A stretch of 64,000 bases of DNA, taken from assembly GCA_028718525.1 (NCBI GenBank), contig JAQULP010000006.1, forward strand, positions 1 to 64,000. Reading direction: 5' to 3'. The notes below the pieces were generated by a model, which did no database searches, was not told where the DNA came from, and was given only the letters and a program-made list of their open reading frames with translations. The DNA is from Sulfuricurvum sp. Lineage in GTDB: Bacteria > Campylobacterota > Campylobacteria > Campylobacterales > Sulfurimonadaceae. Shown piece after piece: positions 48,211 through 58,760 of this stretch; positions within the stretch are counted from its first letter, which is position 1; each line of letters opens with the position of its first letter. The translations under genes were made by a program, and so were the position numbers.

Positions 48211-48807
48211 ATGAGCTACATCCCTTACGTCATTGAAAAAACGGGGCGCGGAGAGCGCTCGTATGACATTTATTCACGTCTTCTCAAAGATCGTATTATT
48301 ATGCTAAGCGGAGAGGTTCACGACGGTGTCGCTTCTTCGATTGTAGCCCAATTGCTCTTTTTGGAAGCGGAAGACCCTCAAAAAGATATCTATTTTTACA
48401 TCAATTCCCCGGGTGGGGTTATCACCTCGGGAATGGCGATTTACGATACGATGAACTATATTCGCCCTGATGTGTGTACTATCTGTATCGGCCAAGCCGC
48501 ATCCATGGGGGCATTTTTGCTCAGTTCGGGTGCAAAAGGGAAGCGCTACGCCCTTCCTCACGCACGCATCATGATCCACCAGCCTCTTGGCGGTGCACAA
48601 GGGCAGGCAACCGATATCGAAATTCAGGCCAAAGAGATTTTGCGCATGAAAGCGGAACTTAACGAAATTTTGGCCAAAAACTGCGGACAAAGCGTTAAAA
48701 AACTTGAAAAAGATACAGACCGAGATAATTTTATGTCAGCCGCAGAAGCGGTAACATATGGTATTATTGACGAAGTATTGGTTCAAAAAGAAAAAGAAGA
48801 AAAGTAA
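48211..48807 (+). CDS. clpP: ATP-dependent Clp protease proteolytic subunit
   Basis: The 198-residue serine protease has the catalytic Ser in [14 protein letters not shown] (about residue 98), His in [11 protein letters not shown] (about 123) and a late Asp in DTDRDNFMS (about 172). It forms the barrel used with ClpA/ClpX. It sits between tig and the GGDEF-like gene. Confidence 0.97.
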   Translation: MSYIPYVIEKTGRGERSYDIYSRLLKDRIIMLSGEVHDGVASSIVAQLLFLEAEDPQKDIYFYINSPGGVITSGMAIYDTMNYIRPDVCTICIGQAASMGAFLLSSGAKGKRYALPHARIMIHQPLGGAQGQATDIEIQAKEILRMKAELNEILAKNCGQSVKKLEKDTDRDNFMSAAEAVTYGIIDEVLVQKEKEEK

Positions 48808-48818
48808 AAGGGACATGC

Positions 48819-49868
48819 ATGTCGAGTATAAGTGATCTCAAGCATTCACAACGACAAGCTTCCAAAAAGCCGATGGAAGAGAGTATGCCGGTGAATATCT
48901 CTTCCCTCAGCGATCCCACCAGCGATCTTGAGATCTTTTCAAAAGAAGTTTTGAATGCCCTTATTTCAGACAATCTTCCCCCGACCCCCAGCAATTTCGC
49001 CCTCTATTTTGACCGTATTTTAGAAGACAAAAGCGAAAGCCTGCGCCGTCAAATTGGTGCTATCTTGGAACTTGAAGAGGGGAATCAGGACGAAAAAAGC
49101 GTTGAATTGGAAAAAACACTCAAACAGGGGTTCTCTTCCATCAAAAGCCTTTTGCAATTGAGCGCTACCCTCTATAAAAATATTGCCCTTATGGAAAAAA
49201 TTCTCGACAAACGAAAAGATGAAATCAAAAGTATTCCGTCCCTTTCAGGTGCAAATGAACTCCTCTCTTCATTAGGGAACGATGTCGGGAAGTTAAGCGG
49301 GATTCTGAAAAAACAGGTCACCCATATGAAATCTATCTATGACGAAACGGCCACGATCGTCAAACAGGTAGAAAACGAAACCATATTTGATGATCAGTAC
49401 GGTGTCTATAACAAACGCTATCTCCTCACCAAACTGGATCAAGAGCGCAATTTGATCGATGAGTTCAAACATAAAAGTTCACTGATTACCGTCCGTCTTT
49501 CGCGTGAAACCTCCAGCACCATGCAAAGTGACAAAGCGCAACAGCTTATGGTCCGTACCGTAGCCCGACTTCTATTGAAAACCTCTCGGCGCAGTGACAT
49601 CGTCGCCCACTACGGAGAGGGGATTTTCGCCATGGTACTGAAACATACCGACATCGAGAGTGCCAAAAAAGCTTCCGAGCGCCTTTATGATCTCGTAGCA
49701 TCCAGCAATTTTTTCCTTGCGGAAAAAGAGATTCAGCTCCGTATCGCCATCGGCGTCGTGGAACTCAATTCATCCGTCGGGATGGAACAAACCCTTTTGT
49801 GCACGCTAAACGCGATGGATACAGCTGATAATACCCCAAATACTCGCTATATGGTTTGTAGCCAATAA
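48819..49868 (+). CDS. GGDEF-domain protein with a degenerate active site and intact I-site
   Basis: The 349-residue cytoplasmic protein has an uncharacterised helical N-terminal half (about 30-185) and a C-terminal GGDEF fold (about 190-340). The active-site loop reads YGEGIF where an enzyme has YGGDEF (residues 265-270), so cyclase activity is unlikely. The upstream RxxD inhibitory site (R257-D260) is kept with exact spacing, suggesting c-di-GMP binding. It lies in the tig-clpP-def run, 11 bases after clpP and 7 before def. Its true role is unknown. Confidence 0.82.
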   Translation: MSSISDLKHSQRQASKKPMEESMPVNISSLSDPTSDLEIFSKEVLNALISDNLPPTPSNFALYFDRILEDKSESLRRQIGAILELEEGNQDEKSVELEKTLKQGFSSIKSLLQLSATLYKNIALMEKILDKRKDEIKSIPSLSGANELLSSLGNDVGKLSGILKKQVTHMKSIYDETATIVKQVENETIFDDQYGVYNKRYLLTKLDQERNLIDEFKHKSSLITVRLSRETSSTMQSDKAQQLMVRTVARLLLKTSRRSDIVAHYGEGIFAMVLKHTDIESAKKASERLYDLVASSNFFLAEKEIQLRIAIGVVELNSSVGMEQTLLCTLNAMDTADNTPNTRYMVCSQ

Positions 49869-49875
49869 GGTCTCT

Positions 49876-50391
49876 ATGCTTCTCCCTATTATTACCTACC
49901 CCGATAAACAACTCAAAGTCCGTTCGCGTGACGTGGTTGATTTTGATCCGACACTGCATACCTTTTTGGACGATATGTTTGAAACCATGCTCGCTTCAAA
50001 CGGCATTGGGCTGGCAGCCATCCAGGTAGCCAATCCGATTCGCGTCCTCATCCTCTGCATCCCGGATGAAGAAGGAAACCAACCCAAAGAAAATCTCCTT
50101 GAAATTATCAATCCCGTGATTCATGAACCTCAAGGAAGCGTCATGTATCAAGAGGGGTGCCTTAGCGTCCCCGGCTTTTACGAAGATGTCGAACGGTATG
50201 AAAAGCTAACCCTCCACTATAAAAATCGCCATGGCGAATCCTGTTCTTTGGAAGCGGATGAACTGCTGGCCATCGCTATCCAGCATGAGATAGATCACCT
50301 TGACGGAAAACTCTTTATTGAGAAACTGACCTACAACCGCCGCAAAAAATTTGAAAAAGAGTACAAAAAAGCCCTCAAAGAGAAAAAATAG
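49876..50391 (+). CDS. def: Peptide deformylase
   Basis: The 171-residue metallo-enzyme removes formyl from new proteins. All three motifs are present: [17 protein letters not shown] (Cys ligand) and QHEIDHLDG (His ligands with catalytic Glu). In motif I the usual Pro of GLAAPQ is Ile. It ends the tig-clpP-GGDEF-def run. Confidence 0.96.
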   Translation: MLLPIITYPDKQLKVRSRDVVDFDPTLHTFLDDMFETMLASNGIGLAAIQVANPIRVLILCIPDEEGNQPKENLLEIINPVIHEPQGSVMYQEGCLSVPGFYEDVERYEKLTLHYKNRHGESCSLEADELLAIAIQHEIDHLDGKLFIEKLTYNRRKKFEKEYKKALKEKK

Positions 50392-50392
50392 T

Positions 50393-50409
50393 ATTGCATA
50401 TAGCAATAT
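50393..50409 (+). terminator. Possible hairpin after def
   Basis: TATTGC and GCAATA flank five bases, making a six-base stem just after the def stop, but it is A+T rich and the T run (TTTTTT) starts about 10 bases later. The rest of 50410-50547 is A+T rich with a ten-base palindrome TATACGTATA and no gene. Confidence 0.35.
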
Positions 50410-50547
50410 TATTACCCTTTTTTATACGTATACCGTAAAATCTTTCCGTACGACACCACATTAAGCGTTTAAATACGTTTTTATTAATACTATTTTAATT
50501 AAGTCTGCCAAACATAATAATTCCATTCTCTTTTATTGTTACCGAAA

Positions 50548-50553
50548 TACAAT
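50548..50553 (+). promoter_or_regulatory. -10 box of the small membrane protein gene
   Basis: AAATACAATAAG holds TACAAT 28 bases before the ATG at 50582. A strong GGAGG lies at 50570-50574. Confidence 0.45.
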
Positions 50554-50581
50554 AAGCAAGAACGATCATGGAGGTATACTT

Positions 50582-50830
50582 ATGAAATGGTTAGATAAAC
50601 GATACTACAGTATCTATCTGGTTACGGCTATTATCAGTGGGTGTTTCATTTTTATGGGACTAAGTACCTTTGCCGTGTTTGAATCCATCGGAAACGGAAA
50701 AACCAGTTCCGATCTGGCTTTGGAAACGGCTAAAAAAACCTGTTTGGCACACAAAGGGGAACTGATTCTCGTCAATCAGCATAATCCACTTTACACCAAA
50801 TGCATCACAGGGCGTACTGAACATAACTAA
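50582..50830 (+). CDS. Small single-pass membrane protein, unknown function
   Basis: The 82-residue protein has one membrane helix (about residues 11-33), a short loop and a polar tail with two Cys (KKTCLAHKG ... YTKCITG) that may pair in the periplasm. It has its own -10 and a strong GGAGG ribosome site, so it is likely expressed. It lies 53 bases before the comM-like gene. No family is recognised. Confidence 0.65.
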   Translation: MKWLDKRYYSIYLVTAIISGCFIFMGLSTFAVFESIGNGKTSSDLALETAKKTCLAHKGELILVNQHNPLYTKCITGRTEHN

Positions 50831-50883
50831 CCGATTAGACAGCTGCATTCAGACTCATCCGATAATGGCAAGGAGCCGACAGC

Positions 50884-52392
50884 ATGAAGCAATTGTTATG
50901 CGCAACTTTTGAAGGGATCGACGCCAAAATAGTTGAAGTACAATTTACCGCAACCAAAGGGCTCCCTGCCTTTACCATAGTCGGTATGGCCAATACGGCC
51001 ATAACCGAGTCCAAAGAGCGGGTAAAATCGGCTCTATTAAGCAATAGCTATACGTTTCCCCCAAAACGCCTTACCATCAATCTTGCCCCCAGTGATTTAC
51101 GTAAAGAGGGGTCCCATTTCGATCTCCCCATCGCTGTTTTAATTGCGTTGGGGAATCATGAAGTAGATCTGAGCGAATGGTACGTATTTGGGGAGCTTGG
51201 GTTGGATGGAAGCGTTACCGAGAATACCCTCCTCTATCCGATCCTATTGTCGTTGGCAAACCAGGGGGTGATAAAGCGGGCAATCGTCCCCATGATAAGT
51301 TTGCCTAAACTCTCTAAAATACCCGGCATCGCCTTTTACGGCGTCGAATCGTTAAACGACACGCTCACCCTCTTGCGTGCCGATCAACTGCCGCAACGAG
51401 ACGGATACACAACCGACTTTGATTTTAACCGAATCAGCCATAATGAGGAAAAATACTATTTTCATGAAATCTACCCCGTCGATTTTATCGATATCAAGGG
51501 GCAAGAACACGCTAAACGTGCGGCATTGATCGCCGCAGCGGGGATGCACAATCTTTTGCTTGAAGGGTCGCCCGGATCCGGGAAATCGATGATTGCCAAA
51601 CGACTTGTTCACATTATGCCCCCGCTGCACAATAACGAGATGCTAGAATGTGCGAAACTCGAAATTCTGGAGGGGAAAGATCCCTCGTTCTCCCCTTTGC
51701 GCCCCTTTCGTGCACCTCATCACTCCAGTACGGGAGCCAGTATCTTCGGCGGGGGAGCCCATAAAGCGCAAATCGGAGAGGTGGGATTGGCCCATGGAGG
51801 GATTTTATTTTTCGACGAACTTCCGCACTTTTCAAAAACGGTACTCGAAGCGTTACGCGAGCCTCTGGAAGACCGTCATATCCGAATCTCACGGGTAAAT
51901 ACCAAAGTCACCTATAATGCCAATTTTTTGTTTGTAGCGGCTATGAACCCATGCCCCTGCGGGAATCTTTTTAGCACAACAACCGCATGCAGATGCAGCG
52001 ATCTGGAGATAAACCGCTATAAATCACGCCTCTCCGACCCGTTTTTAGACCGGATTGATCTGTATGTACAGATGCATGCGGTAACTGCCGGTGACAAACC
52101 CAGCGTAACCTCAAAAGAGCTGCATGAAAAAGTTCGTGAAGCGTTTTTACGGCAAAAGGGTCGAGGACAAAAACGGCTCAACGGTGCACTAAGCGATGCG
52201 GAGATCGCCCGATTTTGCCCGTTAAACGATGAAGCGCAAACGGTTATCGACCAGGCTATCGGGAGATTCGGACTCTCATTCAGAGCGGTCAGTCGCGTTC
52301 TCAAAGTCGCACGTACCATTGCCGATATCGAAGGGAAAGAGGAGATTGAAAAAAGGGAGCTGCTGGAGGCACTCAGCTATCGGAAACGATAG
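50884..52392 (+). CDS. comM: YifB/ComM-family AAA+ ATPase (Mg-chelatase-like)
   Basis: The 502-residue protein has an N-terminal Lon-like fold (1-165), then the magnesium-chelatase-type AAA+ domain with Walker A LLEGSPGSGKSMIAKR and Walker B GILFFDELPHF, a zinc-like CPCGN...CRCS cluster, and the C-terminal domain. ComM is a hexameric helicase that helps branch migration in natural transformation. No other competence gene is in the window. Confidence 0.92.
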   Translation: MKQLLCATFEGIDAKIVEVQFTATKGLPAFTIVGMANTAITESKERVKSALLSNSYTFPPKRLTINLAPSDLRKEGSHFDLPIAVLIALGNHEVDLSEWYVFGELGLDGSVTENTLLYPILLSLANQGVIKRAIVPMISLPKLSKIPGIAFYGVESLNDTLTLLRADQLPQRDGYTTDFDFNRISHNEEKYYFHEIYPVDFIDIKGQEHAKRAALIAAAGMHNLLLEGSPGSGKSMIAKRLVHIMPPLHNNEMLECAKLEILEGKDPSFSPLRPFRAPHHSSTGASIFGGGAHKAQIGEVGLAHGGILFFDELPHFSKTVLEALREPLEDRHIRISRVNTKVTYNANFLFVAAMNPCPCGNLFSTTTACRCSDLEINRYKSRLSDPFLDRIDLYVQMHAVTAGDKPSVTSKELHEKVREAFLRQKGRGQKRLNGALSDAEIARFCPLNDEAQTVIDQAIGRFGLSFRAVSRVLKVARTIADIEGKEEIEKRELLEALSYRKR

Positions 52393-52513
52393 AGGAAAGT
52401 GCCGGACGGTAGGATAAACGAACAATACGACTACCCTAAACGGCGGATACCGCCTGCTCAGCAGCGCGAAGAAGACTCACCTAGAGTAGGGAATTTCTTC
52501 CGTCGATGGAGCT

Positions 52514-53593
52514 TTAAAACGTTGCGACAACCCAGGTCGTAATAAAATAACCGCCGATCAACAACCAGCCGAACATGGCCCCTGCCGTATAAAGAGGGGC
52601 AAGCCCCAATCCACGGAATTTTGCAAAACGGGTTCCCATCCCTAGAGCCGTCATCGCCATCGTCAGTAAAAAAGTATCGATGACATTGATATTTTCAACA
52701 CTGTTTTTAATCAATGTCGCGATCGCTTCGCCGCTGTGTTGCGCACCATATTGCGTCAACAAGGAGTTAACCCCTGCCATACCGATAAAATAAACGGCAA
52801 ACCATGGAATAACCAGTTTCACCCCTCCTCCGGTCGTCCCGTTTTTCTTAGCCGCATAGGAGAGATAAATTCCCAATACAATCAACATCGGGGCAATCAT
52901 GATGACGCGGGTCATTTTAACGATCACCGCCGCATCTGCGGCATCTTTGCCGTATGCACCGCCGACGGCTACAACCTGGGCTACCTCATGAATGGTTCCG
53001 CCGACAAAGATACCGAAAGTTCGATCGTCCATACCCGCAAAAACGCCGGCACTGTACAGGGCAGGATATAAGAACATGGCAATCGTACCGAATAAGACTA
53101 CCATCGAAACGGCGACAGCGGCTTTGTGTTCTTCGGATTTGAGTACCGGCTCCGTAGCCAAAACGGCGGCCGCACCGCACACCGATGCACCCGAAGCGGT
53201 CAACATTGAGGTATCCCGATCCATTTTAAAGAGCTTTTGCCCTAAAATAGTCCCTAGAATAAACGTTGTGGAGAGCATGATCAGCGAGACCATGAACCCC
53301 TCCATACCTACTTCGGCAATTTGCTGAAACGTAATACGAAATCCGTAAAAAACGATCGCAAAACGGAGAATTTTTTTCCCCGAAAAAGTTATCCCCCCCT
53401 CCCAAGCCGAAGGAAATTTGTTATGAAGGGTATTAGCATAAAATATCCCCAGCACAATCCCTACAACCAAGGGTGAAATCCCTAAATTTTTTATGACGGC
53501 GATATCGGCAATCATGGTCGCTGCCGCGGCAAAAATCGCGACAAAAAGGATACCGCTGAGGGTACCGGTCCGTTTTTGAGGTGAAAAAGGCAT
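52514..53593 (-). CDS. YeiH-family putative sulfate exporter / membrane transporter
   Basis: The 359-residue protein has about ten membrane helices and the family repeats ISPLVVGIVLGIFYAN, GASVCGAAAVLATEP and GTIHEVAQVVAVGGA. The family (UPF0324/Cons_hypoth698) is annotated as putative sulfate exporters; true substrate is not established. A TATAAT -10 lies at 53627-53622 on the minus strand. It stands alone; the 121 bases to the comM stop contain only a weak hairpin (GGCGG/CCGCC). Confidence 0.8.
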   Translation of the reverse strand: MPFSPQKRTGTLSGILFVAIFAAAATMIADIAVIKNLGISPLVVGIVLGIFYANTLHNKFPSAWEGGITFSGKKILRFAIVFYGFRITFQQIAEVGMEGFMVSLIMLSTTFILGTILGQKLFKMDRDTSMLTASGASVCGAAAVLATEPVLKSEEHKAAVAVSMVVLFGTIAMFLYPALYSAGVFAGMDDRTFGIFVGGTIHEVAQVVAVGGAYGKDAADAAVIVKMTRVIMIAPMLIVLGIYLSYAAKKNGTTGGGVKLVIPWFAVYFIGMAGVNSLLTQYGAQHSGEAIATLIKNSVENINVIDTFLLTMAMTALGMGTRFAKFRGLGLAPLYTAGAMFGWLLIGGYFITTWVVATF

Positions 53594-53673
53594 AAACTCT
53601 CCTAATAAAACTGATAACCGAATTATAAAGAGATTTCAACAATAAGAAAAGTTTTGCGCCCGCTCTTTTGATT

Positions 53674-56600
53674 TTAAGGGATAACGATCTCCATTCTCGC
53701 CGGTATCTCTTCCCGCTTGGCCCCTTTAACCGGTTCGGACCCTTTTAGCGTAATCCGTTTATCATATCCCGGCGTTCTTATCAGGTAATTTCGTATCATC
53801 TCAGCGCGCTGATGACCGAGGCTTTGAAGCTCTTGAGGCGTCAGCGGCTGTATCGGCACCAGTTTACCGACCAGAGCCTCCGAAAAATGGCGGACAAATG
53901 CCGCCTCTTCCGTATACTGGGTTTGAAGGGCAGATTTCAGCTCTTTCAGCTCCTGTTTATCCAATCTCTCCCGCGCCATCTCTTCCAAAAGTTCTACATT
54001 GATCCCCTGAAGTGAATCGATTTTCCCCTCTTTTGTCCGTTTGGCGGCCGACACAATCAATTTTTGTGCTTTGAGGGCATAGGAATCCAACGTCTCGTCA
54101 TACCCCCCATAAAGGTTCAGCATGAGCTTCGGACGTTTCGCAAGCATTGCCGCAACCTGATCGAGTTTTTCCGTTTGGGGCGGAAGAAGATGTGAGGAAC
54201 CGGCTTCAAAATCGACGCTTGAGAGGGTATCGTTCTCAATCCCCATCATGGAACTCAGCAACCGAAACGGCGACGTAACCGCTTTGGTAAAGAGATTGCC
54301 GATCACCTGCCACACTACTTTCCCGTATTTAAAATCAGGGTTATTCACATCCCCTTCAATCGGAAGATTGATATCAATAACCCCCTCTTTGTCTTCAAGC
54401 AAGGCGAGGACAAACGGCATCGGCCACGGAGCGCCCCCCTCTTTTTCGTCTCCGAGTTCAATTTTCTTGATCACGACTTGATTGGCACCGTTGAGTTGAC
54501 CCCCCTCTATTTTATAGCCCAAATTTAAAAACAGTTTCCCGCCGTCAATCTTATACCCCATAAATTCCAGGGAGTAGGGAGTATAGTTTTTGAGTTCAAG
54601 ATTGTTGAAAACAACACCGATATCGGTAAATTTTTTCGGATCTTTGGTATTTAAAGAACCGTCAATTTTGGCCGATCCGTATTGATCGACCCCTCCTCCC
54701 AGTTTGACAAAAGTCGTTACGTCTTTCGTCGTTGAAATACCCAATACCGAACCTTCCAGATCATGGATATAGGTCTTAAAGGGCAGAGGAAGCGAAAGAT
54801 CGCTGAACGTGGCACTGCTCCCTCTCAAAACCAATTTAACGATATCCATTCCGAACGGGTTCCCCTCCTGTTTCGTCGCATTGGATTCCGAAGGAGTTTT
54901 TTTGCTCAAGGTAGTGTAGTTTAGCACTTTCTTTGCATCAATAAGGGCATTGGTATACAAGCCATCGATCCCAAGCTGATTGATTTTAAGACGATTATCG
55001 GGGTAAGCGTAGAGAAACGGCGTCACCCCGATCCTATCCCATCCAAGTAAAACGGAATTGTCCCGTGCATCGTTCACAACCCAATCGCTCAGGGAGACTT
55101 TCCCTTTCACCCCTGTTTTTGCCGGAGTATACGCATATTGTGCGGAAAGTGAAAGGTTCCCCCGTCGAAGTGACGCATAGGTGCTCGGCTCAATATACGG
55201 ATCGATCAGCGAGACGTCAAACGCTTTAATATCAACCTCCCCTTTACTGCTCAAAGGGGAACGGACGACATCACTTTTAAGGCTTAGGGTGCTTTTGCCG
55301 TTAATGCGGGTCGACGCGATAAGGGTGTTTTTAACCTTCGGATCATTCTCTATGTCACGTACGTTGAGATTCATCCGGTCGAGCTTCAACGAAACCTCTT
55401 TTGAGGGAACTTCATCGATAAAGGCTGCCGATCCGTTATGCAAAGCGATCTCATCGATGCGATACCCCCACGGTGCTTTATCCGAAGAGGCGGCTTTCCC
55501 CCTTTTTTCCGGTGGAGCATAGATGTATTTCGACACATCGACCGTTCCGTCTTTCAATCGTTTGACGGCGACTTCCGGTTGCAAAAGAGAAACCTTTTGA
55601 ACGCGGGCATATTTTCCCTCACGGTTAATCTCAACCCCGTCGATACCGATCCCCTCCAATCCGACACTTTGAAATCCGTCTCTTTGACGAACCACGCTGA
55701 GCGCGCCGGTTGATAGCCGAAGGTTCAGGAGCGCTTTTTCATCGCTGCTGACGGTATCGGTATAGAGCGATAGATTTTGCAGACGGGCCCGATACGCTTC
55801 GGTGGGGGCATTATCACTCCATTCCGAGCTGACATTCTCCACCGCAACGCTCCCTATCCGGTAAGTCCACGGTTCTTTCGTTTCGTTATCGTCAGAAGGA
55901 AACGCTTTTTGAATCGTCTCAATATAATCCAGCCAGTCAATTTTCCCCGCATGAGATCGCCGTGCCGCCACGCTGACCCCGTTTATATGGAGCGATCGGG
56001 CATCAAAAATTTTACGCATCGGCTGAACCGACCCGTTAACAAGGCGGAGTGTACCGAGGGTAAAGAGGTTCCGCTCTTCCCCTTTGGGGATAATCCGTAC
56101 CTTATCCATGTTAAAATGCAGATGGCTCAACTCCGTCGCATTGATATCCTTCGCGTCAAACCGATAGTCAAATCCGAACGAGGCACTGCCATCCGCCACT
56201 TCAATCGGAAATTTCTCTTTAAAATAGCGCCACGGAGTATAGAGTTTTCCCGAATCGAACTCTAAATTCCCCCCTATGGCAAACGGGGAGAGGGTATCGA
56301 TTTTCCCTTTGAGATCGATAAAGCCCCCTTCGTTGATCGTTGCGTAGAGGCGCATTTTCCCATTTGCGCCGGAGAGATCGCGCAAATCGATATGATCAAG
56401 ATGAAAGCCTATCGGCCCCAGGTCCAAAACATACCCGCCCCCCTCTGCATCGTCGCGATAATGGAGGGCCCCTTTTTGAAGCGAGAGATGGTTGACCATC
56501 AGCCTCATCGGCTCGGAAGGTTTCTCTTCCTCCTCTTTTTCCCCCAGTTCAGTGAGCCATTTGAAGTTAAAATCCCCTTGGGGATCGCGGTAAAGGGTTA

Positions 56601-56982
56601 TTTTGGGATCAGATAAACGGATATCGTCAATCACCAACCCGCCGCGCCATAAATAGGCCAGAGGATCGATATTGATCGAAAATTCCCCGAGGGCAAACAA
56701 ATCCCCTTTTTGCGGCGTTTTAAACGTTACCTCTTTAAGGACGAGATGGAGGGAAAACGGGTTAAAAGAGGCCGCTTTGACAGCGAATTCTCCCCCCTTC
56801 GTCACTTCGGCAACAGTGGAGGGAACCACGTTTTTAAGGAGATAAGGGACTCCGAAAAACCCTGCCGCTCCGTAAATCGCTACCGCCGCCGCCAGCGACT
56901 TTAACATCAATCCTTTATTCATACCCATACCCTTGCCAAAATTACTTTCCATTTTATCATACTTAAATCTAGTTTTCGACAT
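53674..56982 (-). CDS. DUF748/AsmA-like large envelope protein
   Basis: The 1102-residue protein has one N-terminal membrane helix (about 26-48), then a very long beta-rich periplasmic region with repeated DIKAFDVSLIDPYI- and GVGVSLK-like blocks typical of DUF748 within the AsmA/TamB-like group, and a final region (LSSVDFEAGSSHLLPPQTEKL) resembling an OmpA-like module. Members of the AsmA group are thought to form lipid-transport bridges between membranes. ATG 56982 follows AAGGAT; ATG 56922 (after AAGGG) is an alternative. It is divergent from nrdB. Confidence 0.8.
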   Translation of the reverse strand: MSKTRFKYDKMESNFGKGMGMNKGLMLKSLAAAVAIYGAAGFFGVPYLLKNVVPSTVAEVTKGGEFAVKAASFNPFSLHLVLKEVTFKTPQKGDLFALGEFSINIDPLAYLWRGGLVIDDIRLSDPKITLYRDPQGDFNFKWLTELGEKEEEEKPSEPMRLMVNHLSLQKGALHYRDDAEGGGYVLDLGPIGFHLDHIDLRDLSGANGKMRLYATINEGGFIDLKGKIDTLSPFAIGGNLEFDSGKLYTPWRYFKEKFPIEVADGSASFGFDYRFDAKDINATELSHLHFNMDKVRIIPKGEERNLFTLGTLRLVNGSVQPMRKIFDARSLHINGVSVAARRSHAGKIDWLDYIETIQKAFPSDDNETKEPWTYRIGSVAVENVSSEWSDNAPTEAYRARLQNLSLYTDTVSSDEKALLNLRLSTGALSVVRQRDGFQSVGLEGIGIDGVEINREGKYARVQKVSLLQPEVAVKRLKDGTVDVSKYIYAPPEKRGKAASSDKAPWGYRIDEIALHNGSAAFIDEVPSKEVSLKLDRMNLNVRDIENDPKVKNTLIASTRINGKSTLSLKSDVVRSPLSSKGEVDIKAFDVSLIDPYIEPSTYASLRRGNLSLSAQYAYTPAKTGVKGKVSLSDWVVNDARDNSVLLGWDRIGVTPFLYAYPDNRLKINQLGIDGLYTNALIDAKKVLNYTTLSKKTPSESNATKQEGNPFGMDIVKLVLRGSSATFSDLSLPLPFKTYIHDLEGSVLGISTTKDVTTFVKLGGGVDQYGSAKIDGSLNTKDPKKFTDIGVVFNNLELKNYTPYSLEFMGYKIDGGKLFLNLGYKIEGGQLNGANQVVIKKIELGDEKEGGAPWPMPFVLALLEDKEGVIDINLPIEGDVNNPDFKYGKVVWQVIGNLFTKAVTSPFRLLSSMMGIENDTLSSVDFEAGSSHLLPPQTEKLDQVAAMLAKRPKLMLNLYGGYDETLDSYALKAQKLIVSAAKRTKEGKIDSLQGINVELLEEMARERLDKQELKELKSALQTQYTEEAAFVRHFSEALVGKLVPIQPLTPQELQSLGHQRAEMIRNYLIRTPGYDKRITLKGSEPVKGAKREEIPARMEIVIP

Positions 56983-57019
56983 AATCAGATCCTTAATCAC
57001 ACTATAACGGATGGACTTT

Positions 57020-58039
57020 ATGAACCGCAAGAAAATTTACAATCCGACTTCAAACGAACACGTAAACGATCGGCGTATTTTCGGCGGTAATCCGACCGGT
57101 ATTTTTGAGCTTAACAACATCAAATACCAATGGGCCTACAACCTCTGGGAGATGATGCTCAACAATACATGGTTTCCCAAAGAGGTGGATATGACCCGTG
57201 ACGCGGTGGACTATAAATATCTGACCGAGATGGAAAAAACGGCCTACGATAAAGCCCTCTCCCAGCTCATTTTTATGGATAGCCTCCAAACCAACAACCT
57301 GATGGACAACATCAATCCCTACGTCACGGCACCCGAAATCAACCTGATCCTGGTACGCCAAAGCTTCGAAGAGGCACTCCACTCCCAAAGCTATGCCGTC
57401 ATGGTCGACTCCATCAGCCAAAACAGCGAAGAGATTTACGATCTCTGGCGCCGCGACATGATGCTTAAAACCAAAAATGACTCCATCGCCGCACGCTACG
57501 ATGCCCTCGCGCACGACCCGTCAGAAAGCGCTTTTGTTAAAGCCTGCTTTGCCAATCAGATTTTGGAAGGGATCTATTTTTACAGCGGATTTACCTACAT
57601 CTATACCCTTGCCCGCTCGGGTAAAATGTTGGGCTCCGCACAAATGATCCGCTTTATTCAGCGCGACGAAGTGACCCATCTGGTCTTATTCCAGAACATT
57701 ATCAATACCCTTCGCCGTGAGCGTTCGGATCTCTTTACCGAAGAGCTGATCGAAGAGGTGTACGATATGTTCCGAAAAGCGGTTGCCCTCGAAGTCGCAT
57801 GGGGCCAATACATCACCCAGGGGCAGATTTTGGGTCTCACCAACGACATCGTGGAACAATACATCCAGTATCTTGCCGACAATCGTCTTTCGGCGGTTGG
57901 CCTCAAACCCCTTTACAACGTTTCGAACCCGATTAAATGGGTTGACGATTTCTCGAAATTCAACGACCAGAAAACGAACTTTTTCGAAGGAACCGTCACC
58001 AACTATTCCAAAGGAAGCCTCAGCTTTGACGACTTCTAA
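57020..58039 (+). CDS. nrdB: Class Ia ribonucleotide reductase beta subunit
   Basis: The 339-residue protein holds the di-iron site and tyrosyl radical that start ribonucleotide reduction in NrdA. Iron ligands are visible in [13 protein letters not shown] (Glu, His) and [13 protein letters not shown] (Glu, His). ATG 57020 gives the family-like [12 protein letters not shown] 57011 is also possible. Partner nrdA is on the minus strand at the right edge, split from nrdB by about 5 kb. It overlaps the next gene by 14 bases. Confidence 0.96.
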   Translation: MNRKKIYNPTSNEHVNDRRIFGGNPTGIFELNNIKYQWAYNLWEMMLNNTWFPKEVDMTRDAVDYKYLTEMEKTAYDKALSQLIFMDSLQTNNLMDNINPYVTAPEINLILVRQSFEEALHSQSYAVMVDSISQNSEEIYDLWRRDMMLKTKNDSIAARYDALAHDPSESAFVKACFANQILEGIYFYSGFTYIYTLARSGKMLGSAQMIRFIQRDEVTHLVLFQNIINTLRRERSDLFTEELIEEVYDMFRKAVALEVAWGQYITQGQILGLTNDIVEQYIQYLADNRLSAVGLKPLYNVSNPIKWVDDFSKFNDQKTNFFEGTVTNYSKGSLSFDDF

Positions 58040-58760
58040 ATCCCGTTCCATCGTATCGCTTTGTTTTGAGACCCATCCCGATTTTCATACCAATCTGGAT
58101 CGTCTTCTTGGCCTGATCGAACACTCAGCCGAAGATGCAATCGTTGTTGCACCGGAGGTATGTCTGAGCGGATTTGCTTACGAACGTTTCGAAGAGGCGG
58201 CCGCTTTTACCCCGATGGCAATCGAACGTCTGTATCGCAGTCTCGGCAACCGTCTTTTAATCCTGACAGCCATTGCCAAAGAGGGGGAAGCGTTTTACAA
58301 TATCGCCTATGCTCTGCATAACGGATCGATCCTCCACCGACAGTCCAAAACCAAACTTTTCGCCCTCGGTGCGGAACACGACTATTTTTCTCCCGGGGAG
58401 GAGAAGGAGCTGACCCCTTTCGTCTTCGAAGGGATCAAAATCGGTATTCTGATCTGTTTCGAACTCCGGTTTAAAACGCTCTGGCAGCAAATGGAAGGAT
58501 GTGATATTATCGCCGTACCGGCTCAGTGGGGAAAACTTCGAAGCGACCATTTCGTGACCCTGACGAATGCTCTCGCCCTGATTAACCAGTGCTATGTGAT
58601 TGCCTCCGATGCCGATAATCCCGATACGACAGGGATGAGCGGTATTATCACCCCGTTTGGGGGAGAGATCCGGAACAACGGCTCAGCCTTGTTAACATCC
58701 CATTTCGAAGAGCGTACCGTCCTCTCCATGCGCCGATACCTAAATGTAGGAATAGAATGA
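58026..58760 (+). CDS. Carbon-nitrogen hydrolase (nitrilase family)
   Basis: The 244-residue enzyme shows the Lys of the nitrilase triad in [10 protein letters not shown] and the Cys nucleophile in ILICFELRF, with APEVCLSGF near the N-terminus. The family hydrolyses amides or nitriles; the substrate is unknown. The first usable start is TTG 58026, ten bases after AAAGGA and inside nrdB; no ATG is well placed. It ends in an ATGA overlap with pcm. nrdB-pcm linkage is known in Helicobacter. Confidence 0.85.
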   Translation: MTTSKSRSIVSLCFETHPDFHTNLDRLLGLIEHSAEDAIVVAPEVCLSGFAYERFEEAAAFTPMAIERLYRSLGNRLLILTAIAKEGEAFYNIAYALHNGSILHRQSKTKLFALGAEHDYFSPGEEKELTPFVFEGIKIGILICFELRFKTLWQQMEGCDIIAVPAQWGKLRSDHFVTLTNALALINQCYVIASDADNPDTTGMSGIITPFGGEIRNNGSALLTSHFEERTVLSMRRYLNVGIE

